From Eriocheir sinensis (Eukaryota > Arthropoda > Malacostraca > Decapoda > Varunidae), in assembly GCF_024679095.1 (NCBI RefSeq), contig NC_066549.1:6196920-6260919 (forward strand): a stretch of 64,000 nucleotides of DNA. The letters are read 5' to 3'. This document shows positions 50,017 through 60,769 of the stretch, one piece after another. The translations under genes were made by a program, and so were the position numbers. The notes beneath the pieces were generated by a model. That model saw nothing but the letters and a program-made list of their open reading frames with translations, was not told the origin of the DNA and ran no database searches. Position 1 is the first letter of the stretch. Each line of letters starts with the position of its first letter.

Positions 50017-50297
50017 CCAAATTCCAATAAACATTGAGTTTGTTTGACTTGTTTATATGTCCTTTATCAAAAAATGAATGAAAAAAACAATAATTGTCTT
50101 AAAATTTATTCGATTTGTGGAAACATGTAGACAAAACGCGTCTATGTTTCGATCTGGCTCATATAAAAAAATAAAAAAAAAGACTCGCGAAATGTGCGCG
50201 GCGGCGGCAGCAGCGGGCCCTGCGGCGACATCATGCGACGACAGGATGCGACAGGATTGCGGGGGCGGGGGGGGGGGGGGGGCGGGGGCGGCAGCAC

Positions 50298-50841
50298 GCT
50301 ACCAAGTTATTCTAAAAGAGAAATGAGACACTGGATTTGTCTCTACTATGAACCGGACATGATAGTGTTCTTAGATAGTTATGCTCTCGACCTCAAATTA
50401 TACTCTGATTATTTTAAATATATTGCTTACCCTGGGCTCAGGATATATAAAAATGCATTTCGACTTCAAAGCACGCGAAGCGATGTGTGCGGGGCTTATG
50501 TCGTGTACTTTGCCTACAAAGTTTCACACTTGGGTGTAAGAGAAACTTTTGAAAAAATATGTTTGGAGTTTTCCAAGACCGAATATTCGAGGAACGATGA
50601 ACACGTGATGAGATTCGCTTACAGCAAGTTTATAATGCCCGCATGACATCAAACATTTAACACGTGTTTATAAAAAGTAAGTATTGACTTTATTGCTTTT
50701 TTCATATTGAAGTGTATTACATTCCATGAAGCTATTCTCAGCATAAATAATTTTCTAGTTCCTTTATCGTGGTTTGTATAACACGCTTAAATCAGTGGTC
50801 TGGCTCCATACAGGACCTCACTCGTCACCACCACTACCCCA
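50298..50841. other. Unpaired centre of the palindrome (544 bp)
   Basis: The only part of the element present once. It holds the protease remnant (to 50,646) and about 195 bp of AT-rich DNA. The minus strand of the latter reads, in broken frame, FKRVIQTTIKELENYL, possibly the C-terminal end of a neighbouring Polinton gene facing the protease; family not recognised. Confidence 0.85.
50299..50646 (+). pseudogene. Adenovirus-type cysteine protease, N-terminally truncated
   Basis: The frame shows the catalytic order of the adenain/Ulp1-like (C5) fold: His in MRHWICL (codon at 50,329), acidic residue in FLDSYALD, Gln in RLQSTRSD and Cys in DVCGAYVVYFAY (codon at 50,488). Stop at 50,644. His-to-Cys spacing is 53 residues, somewhat short for the family. 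The N-terminal segment before the His is missing: upstream of 50,298 the sequence is the GC-rich arm end, so the palindrome junction cuts the gene. In Polintons this protease is thought to mature capsid proteins. The frame continues upstream through GC-rich repeat as low-complexity Gly, which I do not consider part of the original protein. Confidence 0.82.
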
Positions 50842-51111
50842 GTGCTGCCGCCCCGCCCCGCCCCGAGCCCACGCAATCCTGTCGCATCCTGTCGTCGCAT
50901 AATGTCGCCGCAGCGCCCGCTGCTGCCGCCGCCGCGCACATTTCGCGAGTCTTTTTTCTTTTTTATATGAGCCAGATCGAAACATAGACGCGTTTTGTCT
51001 ACATGTTTCCACAAATCGAATAAATTTTAAGACAATTATTGTTTTTTTCATTCATTTTTTGATAAAGGACATATAAACAAGTCAAACAAACTCAATGTTT
51101 ATTGAATTTGG

Positions 51112-53365
51112 TCAAATTATGATTACAGCTTCCTTCTCTTCCTCCTCCTCTACCCCTGTAGAATTATCGGGATGACCGTAAGGTCGTAACTCCAAGGTGC
51201 TAAAGCAGTGTCTTTTGTCCTGAACTACAGATCTCTTGGGATATTTTACTGTACTCATTCGTCCATTACGCACTGTGAATCCCTGATAGCCAAAGGTAAA
51301 TGTTTGCTTCTGGAATAGGACGTCTTTGTATCGCTGATGAGCAATTTTTTTCTTTATGAGCTTTGGAACGCTCTTAGCTGAACTCAACCGGTCACTGTCT
51401 GCCAAGGGGATGGAGTAGCACTTTGTTCTTACACCTACAAATTCTGAGATGGTTCTTTCACTCACTTCAGACTTGAGAAATCCGAGCTTGCCTTTGTTGT
51501 CTGTGTTGTACAAGGAATGTGAGGAGCTAAAGTTACTTGTGTCTATATAGCTTTTAAAGGGTTCCTGCGAGTACTCTGTTAATAGATCAGGAGTTTCAGT
51601 TTCTGTTATTAAGGAATCAGTGTCACAATACACTAGTTTCGCCCGATCCCCGTAATGAGCCTTCATGATACTGTAAAAGAAATCATATAGTCGCAGCTTG
51701 GACAGCTTTAGGACGTAGTAGCCAATGTAGTTTGGATGATTCGCCTGTGAATATTTCTTATGGCGAACTACAACTACATGACCATCATTGAGGGGTACAA
51801 CGCGTTTAAAGTAAGGACTTCGGGCCAGCTTCAAAAACTTTTCGCGGTTGGTGACAATATCTATGTCTTCACTATATTTGGCCGCGTTCATCAGGTATCG
51901 ACCAAAAATGCTGTTTGAAATACACTTGATTGCAGTTTTCTTGATAGGGCAAGTAGCACTTTTGCGGGCTTCTATGTTATCCTGAATGAAGTCCGCAAGA
52001 AAGTGCTTTTGCTTAAACATATAAATAGCATGCACTTTTTAACAACCCGGCCTAGTTGAATAGCAGTTTAAGGAGGGACAGAGCAAACAGTATTTTCTCC
52101 TGAGCAACATGTGTTCCAATCTGTTTTATGTTCTTACACGGTACTGGACGGTTTTCTTCTTCATACCATTCGTGTGCGGCTGACGATATATCTCTATTGA
52201 TGATATTGTGTCTTCTGATGGTCAGTGGAGGTCATCCGTTTTCTCAATGACTTCACGTGAGACAGCCTCAGTATTGCACAGAATGAGGTATCCAAAATCG
52301 CCATCGGTTGCTTGATTGACCTAGCCCCCCTCCCGCTCAAAAACCAGTGCATTTCTGTCTCATCTAGTTTTCTCATATCTCCACATGGTAACTTCTCTTG
52401 TATTACAGTGGGATAAAGACTGTTGAAGTCAAGATATGAAAGGAAAGTGTTTCTATCATGTTTTGGATTAAACTGAGGGTTCGTGTAGATGTTATTGGTG
52501 CGTACAAAACGACGCACAACACTTGTGTAGCCCCACGCACATTTGTTTGAATGCAATGATATATGTGTGGCTACTAAGCATCTCTAATTCCTGCTGTGTT
52601 TTAACAAAAAGAGTCATAGGCAAATCCTGGCAGGCTAACATAATTTACAATATCCAACCTCCACTGGGTTTTCAAATACCTCTCCACTCTAGGAAGACAT
52701 CACATAGAAGGCCAACATCCACTTTTACATAAAGCAACAAATAGTCCATCAGGCTCTGACATTCAGCTACTTTCTAAACATTCTGAGCATGTTTATAATC
52801 ACTTTCGGAAAGTTCTGCTTCTTGAAGCGAATTGAAAAATCTTCGCGGATGGAAGACGTGTCTCAGAAATTCGTTCCATCGAGTCCATATAGTCATAACA
52901 AAAAACCTGCTTTCCCTTGATCAATAATGGTAACGAAGGTGCTGGCACATCTTTCAACATCGGTTGTGTGCACATGGGCTCGTTCCCAGTGCTGATGAAT
53001 TAGTTCGCTAAAGCCGCGAGTGAACCAGACATAAAGACATACGTGTCAATAAATCTCAAGTCATTTATGATGACTTCATGGTATTTCTGAACTGAATGTT
53101 TTGGTCTTAGTTTGATTTTCAAAGCCAGGTAGCGTTAATTCACGCGGGATTAACGTCATGTCGTAATCCGCATAATGTGCAATGAGAGTACGCGGCAATG
53201 TGTGATGTTTCATTTGAAGGCTGCATCTATTACAATCAGCTTCAATGTAATTGTTTCCTGATTTTTCATGGTCATGATGTTTTACTCCTTTACCTTATAA
53301 AACCCGTATTTACAGAGAAGACAGTGAGTTTGTTCATTGTGACGTGCCGTATCTTCATCGGTCAT
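51112..53365 (-). pseudogene. Protein-primed DNA polymerase B, right-arm copy; C-terminal third open
   Basis: The last 307 codons (52,035-51,112) are uninterrupted and include motif B (KKTAIKCISNSIFGRYLMN) and motif C (LVYCDTDSLI). Motif A (LDFNSLYPT, about 52,431-52,408) is in a separate 120-codon frame. Two frame breaks in the palm/exonuclease region, in the GCGTGGGGCTACAC and GGGAGGGGGGCTAGG homopolymers, are shared with the left arm. No functional polymerase can be made from either copy. Confidence 0.9.
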
Positions 53366-53439
53366 ATTGATTTTATTGTAGCCTTTAGAAAATTTTAGCT
53401 TCTTCCAGGAGTGTGGGTTCAGCTAATGTAAGTTCGTTC

Positions 53440-53715
53440 TATATACAAAACAGTGCGAACGAGGGAAGAAAATATTTTGGATTTGTTGTTAACTAATAAA
53501 GAGGACATAATAAGCAACATTGAGGTTGGGGTTCATTAGGTAACAGTGATCATAAGGAAATTAAATTTAATATTAAATGGGAGGATAGAGTCAGCAGAAA
53601 CAACACTTAATACCTGACTTCAGGAAGGCGGGCTTCGATGGTTTAAGAAAGTAACTGCAAAGGCTTAAGAGAGTAAGATCAGAAGTAGCTGAGAGCTTAA
53701 ACCATAGGGTTCGTT
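53440..53715 (+). pseudogene. CR1 LINE endonuclease C-terminal fragment, right arm
   Basis: Plus strand reads KTVRTREENILDLLLTNKED and IISNIEVG, then a frame break before KEIKFNIKWEDRVSRNNT. Mirror copy of 47,400-47,680. Confidence 0.72.
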
Positions 53716-54179
53716 ATGTTGGGAGTATAGAACGTAAGAGTTCCTTTTTCCTGGAGTTCACCATTGAATACGCGTTCATCTGGGAGGCTCTCCAACAATG
53801 TTTGAGCGAAACTGTAGGGATTCAGGAGTATTTATACCCTAATCAACAAGAAGATATCCATAAGGACGTGAATATACGGCATATTTATATATATCTACAA
53901 ACTGGTTTGCCTTCTTTTCCGAATATTTGTCTGCCCAGACAGTGAATTTGAGATAAATCTGACTTATTTAACCTTCTCGCGCACGATGACGCATTTCATG
54001 TCATCAAGGGTAAAAGGTTCTGAGCGGACGATGACGCGAAACGCGCCATAAAAGTAAATAAAAAATTATTAAAAATTAAGTTTTCGATGAAAGTGCGTCA
54101 AATTTGCAGTTGTTGGGATAAGTTTCTTAATAGTAACATATGGCAATCTTTCTAAGGAACGTAGATGAGGAGCTCTGAG

Positions 54180-54384
54180 CGATTTTTATTTGTTAGGATA
54201 CTCTGACGAGAGAATAACATTCAGTTTTCTCGGTGTAACTCGGGAACTAATAGACGCATGAGGAATTTGAAGATACCATAAGAATCCTCACTAAATTCCG
54301 CTTCGGAACATATATTCGGCTAAAAAAGTTGGCCCACAAAATTTTGAGCAAGCAGCAGATTTCTCAAGAATCAGAGGGGAATGG

Positions 54385-54429
<45 letters not shown>

Positions 54430-55197
54430 TCCCTTTTTCACGGAAAAAAGTAAACTCGATGCGGCAACGTCTAAGGTCATATGACACCGAAGAGCAGGCA
54501 GAAAATATAAAGAAATGCAAGTTGAGAAAAGAAATAAGAAGAAATAAGTTAAGAAATGAAATATAAGACAATTAATGAGTGATTTTTATTTGTTATGCTA
54601 CTCTGACGAGAGAAAAAAAATTCAGTTTTCTCGGTGTAACTCGGGAACTAATAGACGTATGAGGAATTTGAAGATACCATAAGAATCCTCACTAAATTCC
54701 GCTTCGGAGCATATAATCGGCTAAAAAAGATGGCCCACAAAATTTCGAGCTAGCCGCAGATTTCTCAAGAATCGGAGGGGAATGGAACACACACACACAC
54801 ACACACACGCACACACACACACACACACACACATGATCCCTTTTTCACGGAAAAAGGTAAACTCGATGCGGCAACGTCTAAGGTCATATGACACCGAAGA
54901 GCAGGCAGAAAATATAAAGAAATGCAAGTTGAGAAAAGAAATAAGAAGAAATAAGTTAAGAAATGAAATATAAGACATTAATTAATGAGTGATTTTTATT
55001 TGTTATGCTACTCTGACGAGAGAAAAAAAAAATTCAGTTTTCTCGGTGTAACTCGGGAACTAATAGACGTATGAGGAATTTGAAGATACCATAAGAATCC
55101 TCACTAAATTCCGCTTCGGAGCATATAATCGGCTAAAAAAGATGGCCCACAAAATTTCGAGCTAGCCGCAGATTTCTCAAGAATCGGAGGGGAATGG

Positions 55198-55231
<34 letters not shown>

Positions 55232-55589
55232 ATCCCTTTTTCACGGAAAAAGGTAAACTCGATGCGGCAACGTCTAAGGTCATATGACACCGAAGAGCAG
55301 GCAGAAAATATAAAGAAATGCAAGTTGAGAAAAGAAATAAGAAGAAATAAGTTAAGAAATGAGATATAAGACATTAATTAATGAGTGTTTTTTATTTGTT
55401 AGGCTACTCTGACGAGAGAAAAAAATTCAGTTTTCTCGGTGTAACTCGGGAACTAATAGACGTATGAGGAATTTGAAGATACCATAAGAATCCTCACTAA
55501 ATTCCGCTTCGGAGCATATAATCGGCTAAAAAGATGGCCCACAAAATTTAGAGCTAGCCGCAGATTACTCAAGAATCGGAGGGGTATGG

Positions 55590-55630
<41 letters not shown>

Positions 55631-55991
55631 TACGATCCCTTTTTCACGGAAAAAGGTAAACTGATGCGGCAACGTCTAAGGTCATATGACACCGAAGAGC
55701 AGGCAGAAAATATAAAGAAATGCAAGTTGAGAAAAGAAATAAGAAGAAATATGTTAAGAAATGAGATATAAGACATTAATTAATGAGTGTTTTTTATTTG
55801 TTAGGCTACTCTGACGAGAGAAAAAAAACAGTTTTCTCGGTGTAACTCGGGAACTAATAGACGCATGAGGAATTTGAAGATACCATAAGAATCCTCACTA
55901 AATTCCGCTTCGGAGCATATAATCGGCTAAAAAAGATGGCCCACAAAATTTCGAGCTAGCCGCAGATTTCTCAAGAATCGGAGGGGAATGG

Positions 55992-56029
<38 letters not shown>

Positions 56030-56100
56030 ATCCCTTTTCACGGAAAAGGTAAATTGATGCGGCAACGCCTAAGGTCATATGACATCGAAGTTAAGAAATG
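54180..56100 (-). repeat. Subterminal tandem repeats, right arm (5 units)
   Basis: Mirror of the left array, with AC tracts at 54,386, 54,787, 55,199, 55,591 and 55,992. The second tract (54,787-54,833) has an internal GC interruption not seen in the left arm, so tracts evolved independently after duplication. Confidence 0.92.
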
Positions 56101-56739
56101 AGATATAAGACATTATTTTATGCAAAATCATAAAATAAAGACTTGGTGCTGCAGTGTTTAGGGTTAGATGGCACCAAATAACCGGAGTAAAAAAAAATAT
56201 ATATAAGTTGAGGAAAGAAATAAGAAGAAACAAGTTGAGAAATGAGAAATAAGAAGATAATGATACAATACATCCAGCAAAAACTTAAATAATTTATCGA
56301 GTCTTACGTTCAATGGCGATTTTTTATTTTATTTTCGGACTTGCATTAGAGAGTAAATTCATATTTCAGCCTGGTCATTAACCTAATGTCCTTAACCTTT
56401 TCCGTGATTATAATCTGGTGGTAATTCGAGGGTCAAAGAAATATCTTTTCTTAACCCTTCAAGTATCCCTTCTCCCGTCACCCCCCCCCTCCCTCCCTGC
56501 TGGGCACCCCTACTCCCGTCACCCTCTCGCTTCCGTACGCTAGTCCGAGAGGGGGTGAGGGGGGGGGGGTGAAAAGGTAAAAGAGATGGGTGTGTGGGGG
56601 GGGGGTCCAGATACCCCTCTTCCGTAACCCCCTGCTGACCCCCACTCCTGTAACCCCCTGCTGACCGCTGACCCCCCAACCCCACTTCCAGTCCCCCCCA
56701 CTTCCAAATTACCCCCACTTCCGTACATTTGTTACTACT

Positions 56740-56745
56740 TATCAT
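56740..56745 (+). other. Right target site duplication of the Polinton (TATCAT)
   Basis: Directly follows the ACTACT tip and matches 44,391-44,396 exactly. The next bases, GTACCGGACTAGATGGAATA, are the continuation of the satellite unit broken at 44,396. Confidence 0.93.
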
Positions 56746-57260
56746 GTACCGGACTAGATGGAATAAAGAGCAACGCAGGACCTTGTTGCGGCCGATAATA
56801 GGCTGCCACTGACTCCTTCCTTCCACTCTTCAGCGACGACACGCTAAGCTTCAAGTCACTGAGAACAACAGAATCGAAGACGGACCTCCTCGCCCTCCTA
56901 AGCCTTCCACTCTTAACCTGGTAGCTGCAGGGATCATGTTTCTTAAAGGCCCCTCTAAGCGAGAAAAATGAGAAAAAATCATCATTCACGCAAACAAGTT
57001 CATAACATATATCAATGCATTTGTGGTCACTTTATGCATCATCTATTTTGGGGGGTTTATATCATGGCAAAAATGTGGCCCGTCGCTGGTACACGGTAAA
57101 GCCACAAATTTGGTCCGTCGCTGCTACCGGGTTAAGCAACGGCACACACAGAGGATTAAGTTACTAAGACCAACACAATCCAAGACCCTTCGACCCTTAA
57201 CGCGCCTCCTCGCCCTCATCCCATACCATTCGTCCCCATCGTCCTCGGCCTGATGGGATC
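56746..57260. repeat. Satellite resumes after the Polinton
   Basis: GGACTAGATGGAATAAAGAG, AAGTCACTGAGAACAACAGA and, beyond a MITE, AAGTTACTAAGACCAACAC and CTTCGACCCTTAACGCGCCT are diverged satellite unit blocks in the same orientation as at 41.7-44.4 kb. Confidence 0.75.
56917..57131 (-). mobile_element. TTAA-flanked MITE family 1, copy 5 (215 bp)
   Basis: Perfect TTAA at 56,913-56,916 and 57,132-57,135. Tips CCTGGTAGCTGCAGGGATC and (reverse complement) CCCGGTAGCAGCGACGGACC. It is nested in the satellite. Confidence 0.92.
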
Positions 57261-57417
57261 GCCGCCACAAAGGCTCCCCCATTAGACCCAACCCTAATGT
57301 GACTTCTCGTCCATAAAAAACCCATTTCCTTTTGGTTTTCGTTCCGCCTCCACTTCGCCGAGTCCAGAGAGATTTGGTATAAAGGGGAAATATAGGTGTG
57401 GATGAGAGGGGGGGGGG

Positions 57418-57530
57418 GGGGGTTGAGTGTCAGGTGGAGGCGTGTGTATGTATATGTATATGTATTGTTCCTCCATTCTTTCCCTTTACATAGACGCAAA
57501 GAAAGATCCAAAAAGCCTAAGGATAGAGGG
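57418..57530. repeat. Direct repeat flanking the hexamer array, left copy
   Basis: GTCAGGTGGAGGCGTGTGTA, TGTTCCTCCATTCTTTCCC and TTTACATAGACGCAAAGAAA correspond to GTCAGATGAAGGTGTATGTA, CTTCCTCCATTCTTCCAC and TTTACAGAGACGGAAAGAAA at 58,278-58,350. G-run at 57,409-57,422. Confidence 0.75.
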
Positions 57531-57650
57531 GCAAGGCGTAGGGAGTGTTAGGTGAGGCAAGGGGCATGGCTCGTACAGGTTAGGTGGGGTTAGGGATATA
57601 GGTGAAGAGGTTACGTGTGGCTATAGGAGAAGGGCTGTGGAATTGGATAT

Positions 57651-58230
57651 AATAAATTCCGACTCCGACTCCAGGAAATTTTAAGGTTGAAACTCCGACT
57701 CCGAATCCGACTCCGACTCCGACTATGACTCCGACTCCGACTATGACTCCGACTCCTAGAAATTTTAAGGTTGAAACTCCGACTCCGACTCCGACTCCGA
57801 CTCCGACTATGACTCCGACTCCGACTACGACTCCGACTCCTAGAAATTTTAAGGTTGAAACTCCGACTCCGAATCCGACTCCGACTCCGACTATGACTCC
57901 GACTCCGACTATGACTCCGACTCCGACTACGACTACGACTCCAACTCCAGGAAATTTTAAGGTTGAAACTCCGACTCCGAATCCGACTCCGACTATGACT
58001 CCGACTCCGACTATGACTCCGACTCCGACTACGACTACGACTCCGACTCCAGGAAATTTTAAGGTTGAAACTCCGACTTCGACTCCACCTCCTCCCTCTC
58101 CCCTCTTCTGCAGTACAGTGGATAGGATAAACAAACCCAGCCATACCACACACCACACCACACACCATAATCACAAGAATCGTAAAGGAGTCGGAATCGA
58201 AGATATTTTTACCGACTCCGACAAAAAGTA
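57651..58230. repeat. Compound (GACTCC)n array with a 19-bp punctuating block
   Basis: GACTCC/GACTAT/GAATCC hexamers are punctuated by GGAAATTTTAAGGTTGAAAC at 57,676, 57,760, 57,844, 57,952 and 58,054. The intervals are 84, 84, 108 and 102 bp, all multiples of six, so frames of 168-193 codons stay open on both strands (Thr-Pro, Ser-Arg or Val-Gly repeats). I treat them as non-genes. Confidence 0.92.
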
Positions 58231-58272
58231 AACGACTCCAGCAACACCGACTCTTGACTCCACACCTTTTTT

Positions 58273-58372
58273 TTCAGGGTCAGATGAAGGTGTATGTATC
58301 TTATCCACCTCTTCCTCCATTCTTCCACTTTACAGAGACGGAAAGAAAGCCCCAAAAGGCTCAAGATAAGAC
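58273..58372. repeat. Direct repeat flanking the hexamer array, right copy
   Basis: Diverged copy of 57,418-57,530 in the same orientation. Confidence 0.75.
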
Positions 58373-58585
58373 GAGAAAAAGACCAAAACATCATCAGAAC
58401 TTTGCCCCCAAAATTCTAACCTAATCTTATTTTGAAATGGTCTGGGAGGAGTGTTTATATTTATCCTCTTTCCTCCACTTTTCCTCCACCTTTCCTCCAC
58501 TTTTCCTCCACGTCCCTCGCCATCCATTCTTTCCTCCATTCTTTTTCTTTTATTTGTTTATTTATCTTATTTGATTTGATTTTAC

Positions 58586-58588
<3 letters not shown>

Positions 58589-58635
<47 letters not shown>

Positions 58636-58837
58636 AAACCTTAAGAGCCGGATGTCATAACCTGCAGTGAGGGGATTAGCGGCTTACTTAACAAAGGACA
58701 ATAAAAATAGACATAATACTAAGACATTTCGTTAACATTCTCTCTCTCTCTCTATCTATTTATCTATCTATCTATCTACCATTTTCCGTCTATATCTTCC
58801 TTTCTCTGTTTCTTTTATTCCTCGTCATTATTAAATT

Positions 58838-58910
<73 letters not shown>
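58589..58910. repeat. (GT)22, CTAT patch and (CT)34
   Basis: GT 58,589-58,632; CTAT/TCTA 58,739-58,785; CT 58,841-58,910 followed by CCCTCCCTCT-type decay to 58,990. Confidence 0.95.
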
Positions 58911-58913
<3 letters not shown>

Positions 58914-59286
58914 TCCCTCCCTCTCTCCCTCCCTCCATCTCTCCCACTTCCTTTCCCTCCTGCTCTCCCCCTCTCCCTCCCTCCCGCTCTCTCAACGCGC
59001 CCAGCAAATATCTCTTACGTGGCGGTAATAATCTGCCTTGATATACGTCGACGGGAAAGATTACTCGGGGAACGGAACACAAATTGCTTCCTTGAGTCAT
59101 GCACTGCGAGGATAGGAGGAGAAGGAGGAGGAGTTTATGGATGCAGTGGTCCTGGATAGATAGATAGAGATAGAAAGATACACATAGAAAGACTGAAAAA
59201 TAGATAGAATGTAGGATAGGTGGGTGAGTTTGTCTGCAGTGGTCCTAAATAAATAAATAGGTTGATATACAGATAGACACACACAT

Positions 59287-59445
59287 TTTTTTTTTTACAA
59301 CAAAGGAGACAGCTCAAGGGCACAAAAAAAGGAAACAATAATAAAAAAAAAGCCCACTACTTGCTGCTCCTAAAAAGAATCCAAAGAGGTGGTCGAAAGA
59401 GAGGTCAATTTCAGGAGAGGTGGCCAGATACCCTCCTCTTGAAAG
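59287..59445 (+). mobile_element. SINE-C copy
   Basis: T-tract, ACAACAAAGGAGACAGCTCA, AGGGCAC, A-rich with AATAATAAAAAAAAAGCCC, CTACTTGCTGCTCC, GAATCCAAAGAGGTGGTCG, AGAGAGGTCAATTTCAGGAG. A short second head lies at 60,875-60,905. Confidence 0.78.
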
Positions 59446-59744
59446 TAGTTAAGGAAAACGAGTACATGTATGCATTGGTCCTAGATAGATAGATAGACTT
59501 ACAGATAGATAAATATACATCCAGATAGAGATATATAGAAAGAAAATAGGACGTAGGTGTTCAAGGGCAAAAATAAATAAGGACAAAAAATAAAAGCCGG
59601 CTGAATAAAGTAATTTCCCGTTTTCTGTTGTACGTTTCTGCCCGTTAGAGGACAGACAATAACAGTTGTATTTTCGTTACGCTGAAAACGGGGAAATATC
59701 GAGGGATTACTTTGGCATTTAAAAACATGGAATAGCTAGGAACG

Positions 59745-59749
<5 letters not shown>

Positions 59750-59824
<75 letters not shown>

Positions 59825-59876
59825 ACCTCAATCAAGAGTTTCGGAAACCTAATTATCTGTTTCTTTAAGTTTCCGT

Positions 59877-59935
<59 letters not shown>
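59750..59935. repeat. (TC)37 and (GT)30 arrays
   Basis: TC 59,750-59,823, a 50-bp spacer, GT 59,875-59,935 then (CTGT)4. Confidence 0.97.
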
Positions 59936-60235
59936 AATCTGTCTGTCTGTCTGTGTTTACTGTCAACAACCAACGCATCAGTAACACAGCCTCTTTATTT
60001 CACTTACTATAACTTCTGTAAACAAACCAATTCCTGTATAACACCAAACAGCGACGGGAGATTCTCAAAGGTGACTCTGTGTAAAGGGAGCCAATAGGAG
60101 TAAGCTTTTATACTCCAAGCAAAGGAGGAAATATAAACCTTACTTGCTATACCCTCTATGAGCTTTTAAGAGTCACACAATCACACCAAATCAAGCTATG
60201 AACGGAACAGGACCAGAGACAGGGAGTTTAATTCT

Positions 60236-60540
60236 AATAGCTCTTCTGTATAAACGATTCTTATGCACGAGATGTTAAAATATACAATAAGCCTACTATA
60301 ACTCCCTGCTTTTCTTTGTCTAACTCTATCTATCTATCTATCTATCTATCCATCTATTAATCTTTAAGTCTATATGTCTATCTATAGCTCTTCTGTATAA
60401 ACCATTCTTATGCACTAGATGGAAAAATATACTAAGCCTACTATAACTCCCTGCTTTTCTTTGTCTAACTCTATCTATCTACCTATTTATCCATCTATTA
60501 ATCTATTTATCTATCTATTTATCAATCTATCCATAAATCT
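60236..60540. repeat. Two-copy tandem duplication (~147 bp) with CTAT tracts
   Basis: AGCTCTTCTGTATAAACGAT at 60,239 and AGCTCTTCTGTATAAACCAT at 60,386 lead into TTCTTATGCACKAGATG, AAGCCTACTATAACTCCCTG and a CTAT tract in both copies. Confidence 0.85.
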
Positions 60541-60690
60541 TGGGTTCGACTCCCACCGATACACGCTGACAGCTTTCAACCATCGCCGAGTGTAGGACGA
60601 TTACCCACATGCTGCCCAAATCTCCAATCAACCCTAACTTCAGCGACTTCGGTCAGGAGGAGCACCGGGGGCAGCAAGGGCTAAGCCAGT
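60540..60690 (+). mobile_element. Diverged SINE-A-like fragment
   Basis: B-box-like GGGTTCGACTCCC, then CGCCGAGTGTAGGACGATTA, CCCACATGCTGCCCAAATC and GGAGCACCGGGGGCAGCAAG correspond to the GAGTGGCTTAAAACTACCC, CACATGCTGTCC and TTCCGGGGGCCAGCATG blocks of SINE-A. The A-box end is replaced by the CTAT tract. Confidence 0.65.
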
Positions 60691-60769
60691 CGTAGGGAGG
60701 GTTAGGAAGACTCAGAACTTGTGTGGGGTGGGTGAGGGGGTCTGGGTCTGGGTCTGGGGTCGTTTTTCT

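Larger units (their letters stand above)
44397..50297 (+). repeat. Left arm of the giant inverted repeat (5,901 bp)
   Basis: From the tip inwards: G-rich terminal repeats (GAAGTGGGGGT, 44,407-44,700), five subterminal repeats, a CR1 endonuclease fragment on the minus strand, PolB on the plus strand, a short 3' region with AATAAA, and a (CGG)-rich segment ending GGGGGCGGCAGCAC. Pairing with the right arm ends at 50,297. Confidence 0.93.
44397..56739. mobile_element. Palindromic Polinton/Maverick-type element (12,343 bp)
   Basis: Tips are AGTAGTAACAAATGTACGG and, on the right, the reverse complement. A 5'-AG terminus and a 6-bp TSD are the published hallmarks of Polintons. The two arms are inverted copies of each other over 5.9 kb. 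Gene content seen: protein-primed DNA polymerase B (once per arm, broken) and an adenovirus-like cysteine protease fragment at the centre, both standard Polinton genes. I see no integrase, packaging ATPase, or major/minor capsid gene. Normal Polintons are about 15-20 kb with TIRs of a few hundred bp, so arms of 5.9 kb are exceptional. The element is defective and non-autonomous. Confidence 0.93.
50842..56739 (-). repeat. Right arm of the giant inverted repeat (5,898 bp)
   Basis: Mirror image of the left arm with the same order of parts. Length differs by 3 bp overall, but many small indels (mostly in homopolymers and GT tracts) and scattered substitutions separate the arms, e.g. TTTAATAAAGCAC versus TTTAAGCAAAAGCAC at the start of the 307-codon PolB frame. 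Confidence 0.93.

Noticed and set aside
50194..50298. Gly-rich N-terminal extension of the protease
   Set aside because: It is encoded by the GC-rich arm end that is also present, inverted, in the right arm without any protease; it is not part of the original gene.
44397..56739. Giant palindrome as an assembly artefact from an unsplit hairpin long read
   Set aside because: An artefact would mirror the outer flanks too. Here the flanks are direct satellite continuations with a 6-bp TSD, the centre holds 544 bp of unpaired sequence, and arms differ by substitutions. A residual collapse or base-calling problem within arms is still possible.
44397..56739. Endogenous nimavirus, nudivirus or herpes-like insertion (known in decapods)
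   Set aside because: Only protein-primed PolB and an adenain-type protease are seen, with AG tips and a 6-bp TSD; this set points to a Polinton and no large-DNA-virus core gene is recognised.
57580..58231. Ser-Arg-rich, Thr-Pro-rich and Val-Gly-rich frames (SR-protein or elastin-like appearance)
   Set aside because: All are alternative frames of the same hexamer array; open reading in all of them is expected from six-base slippage.
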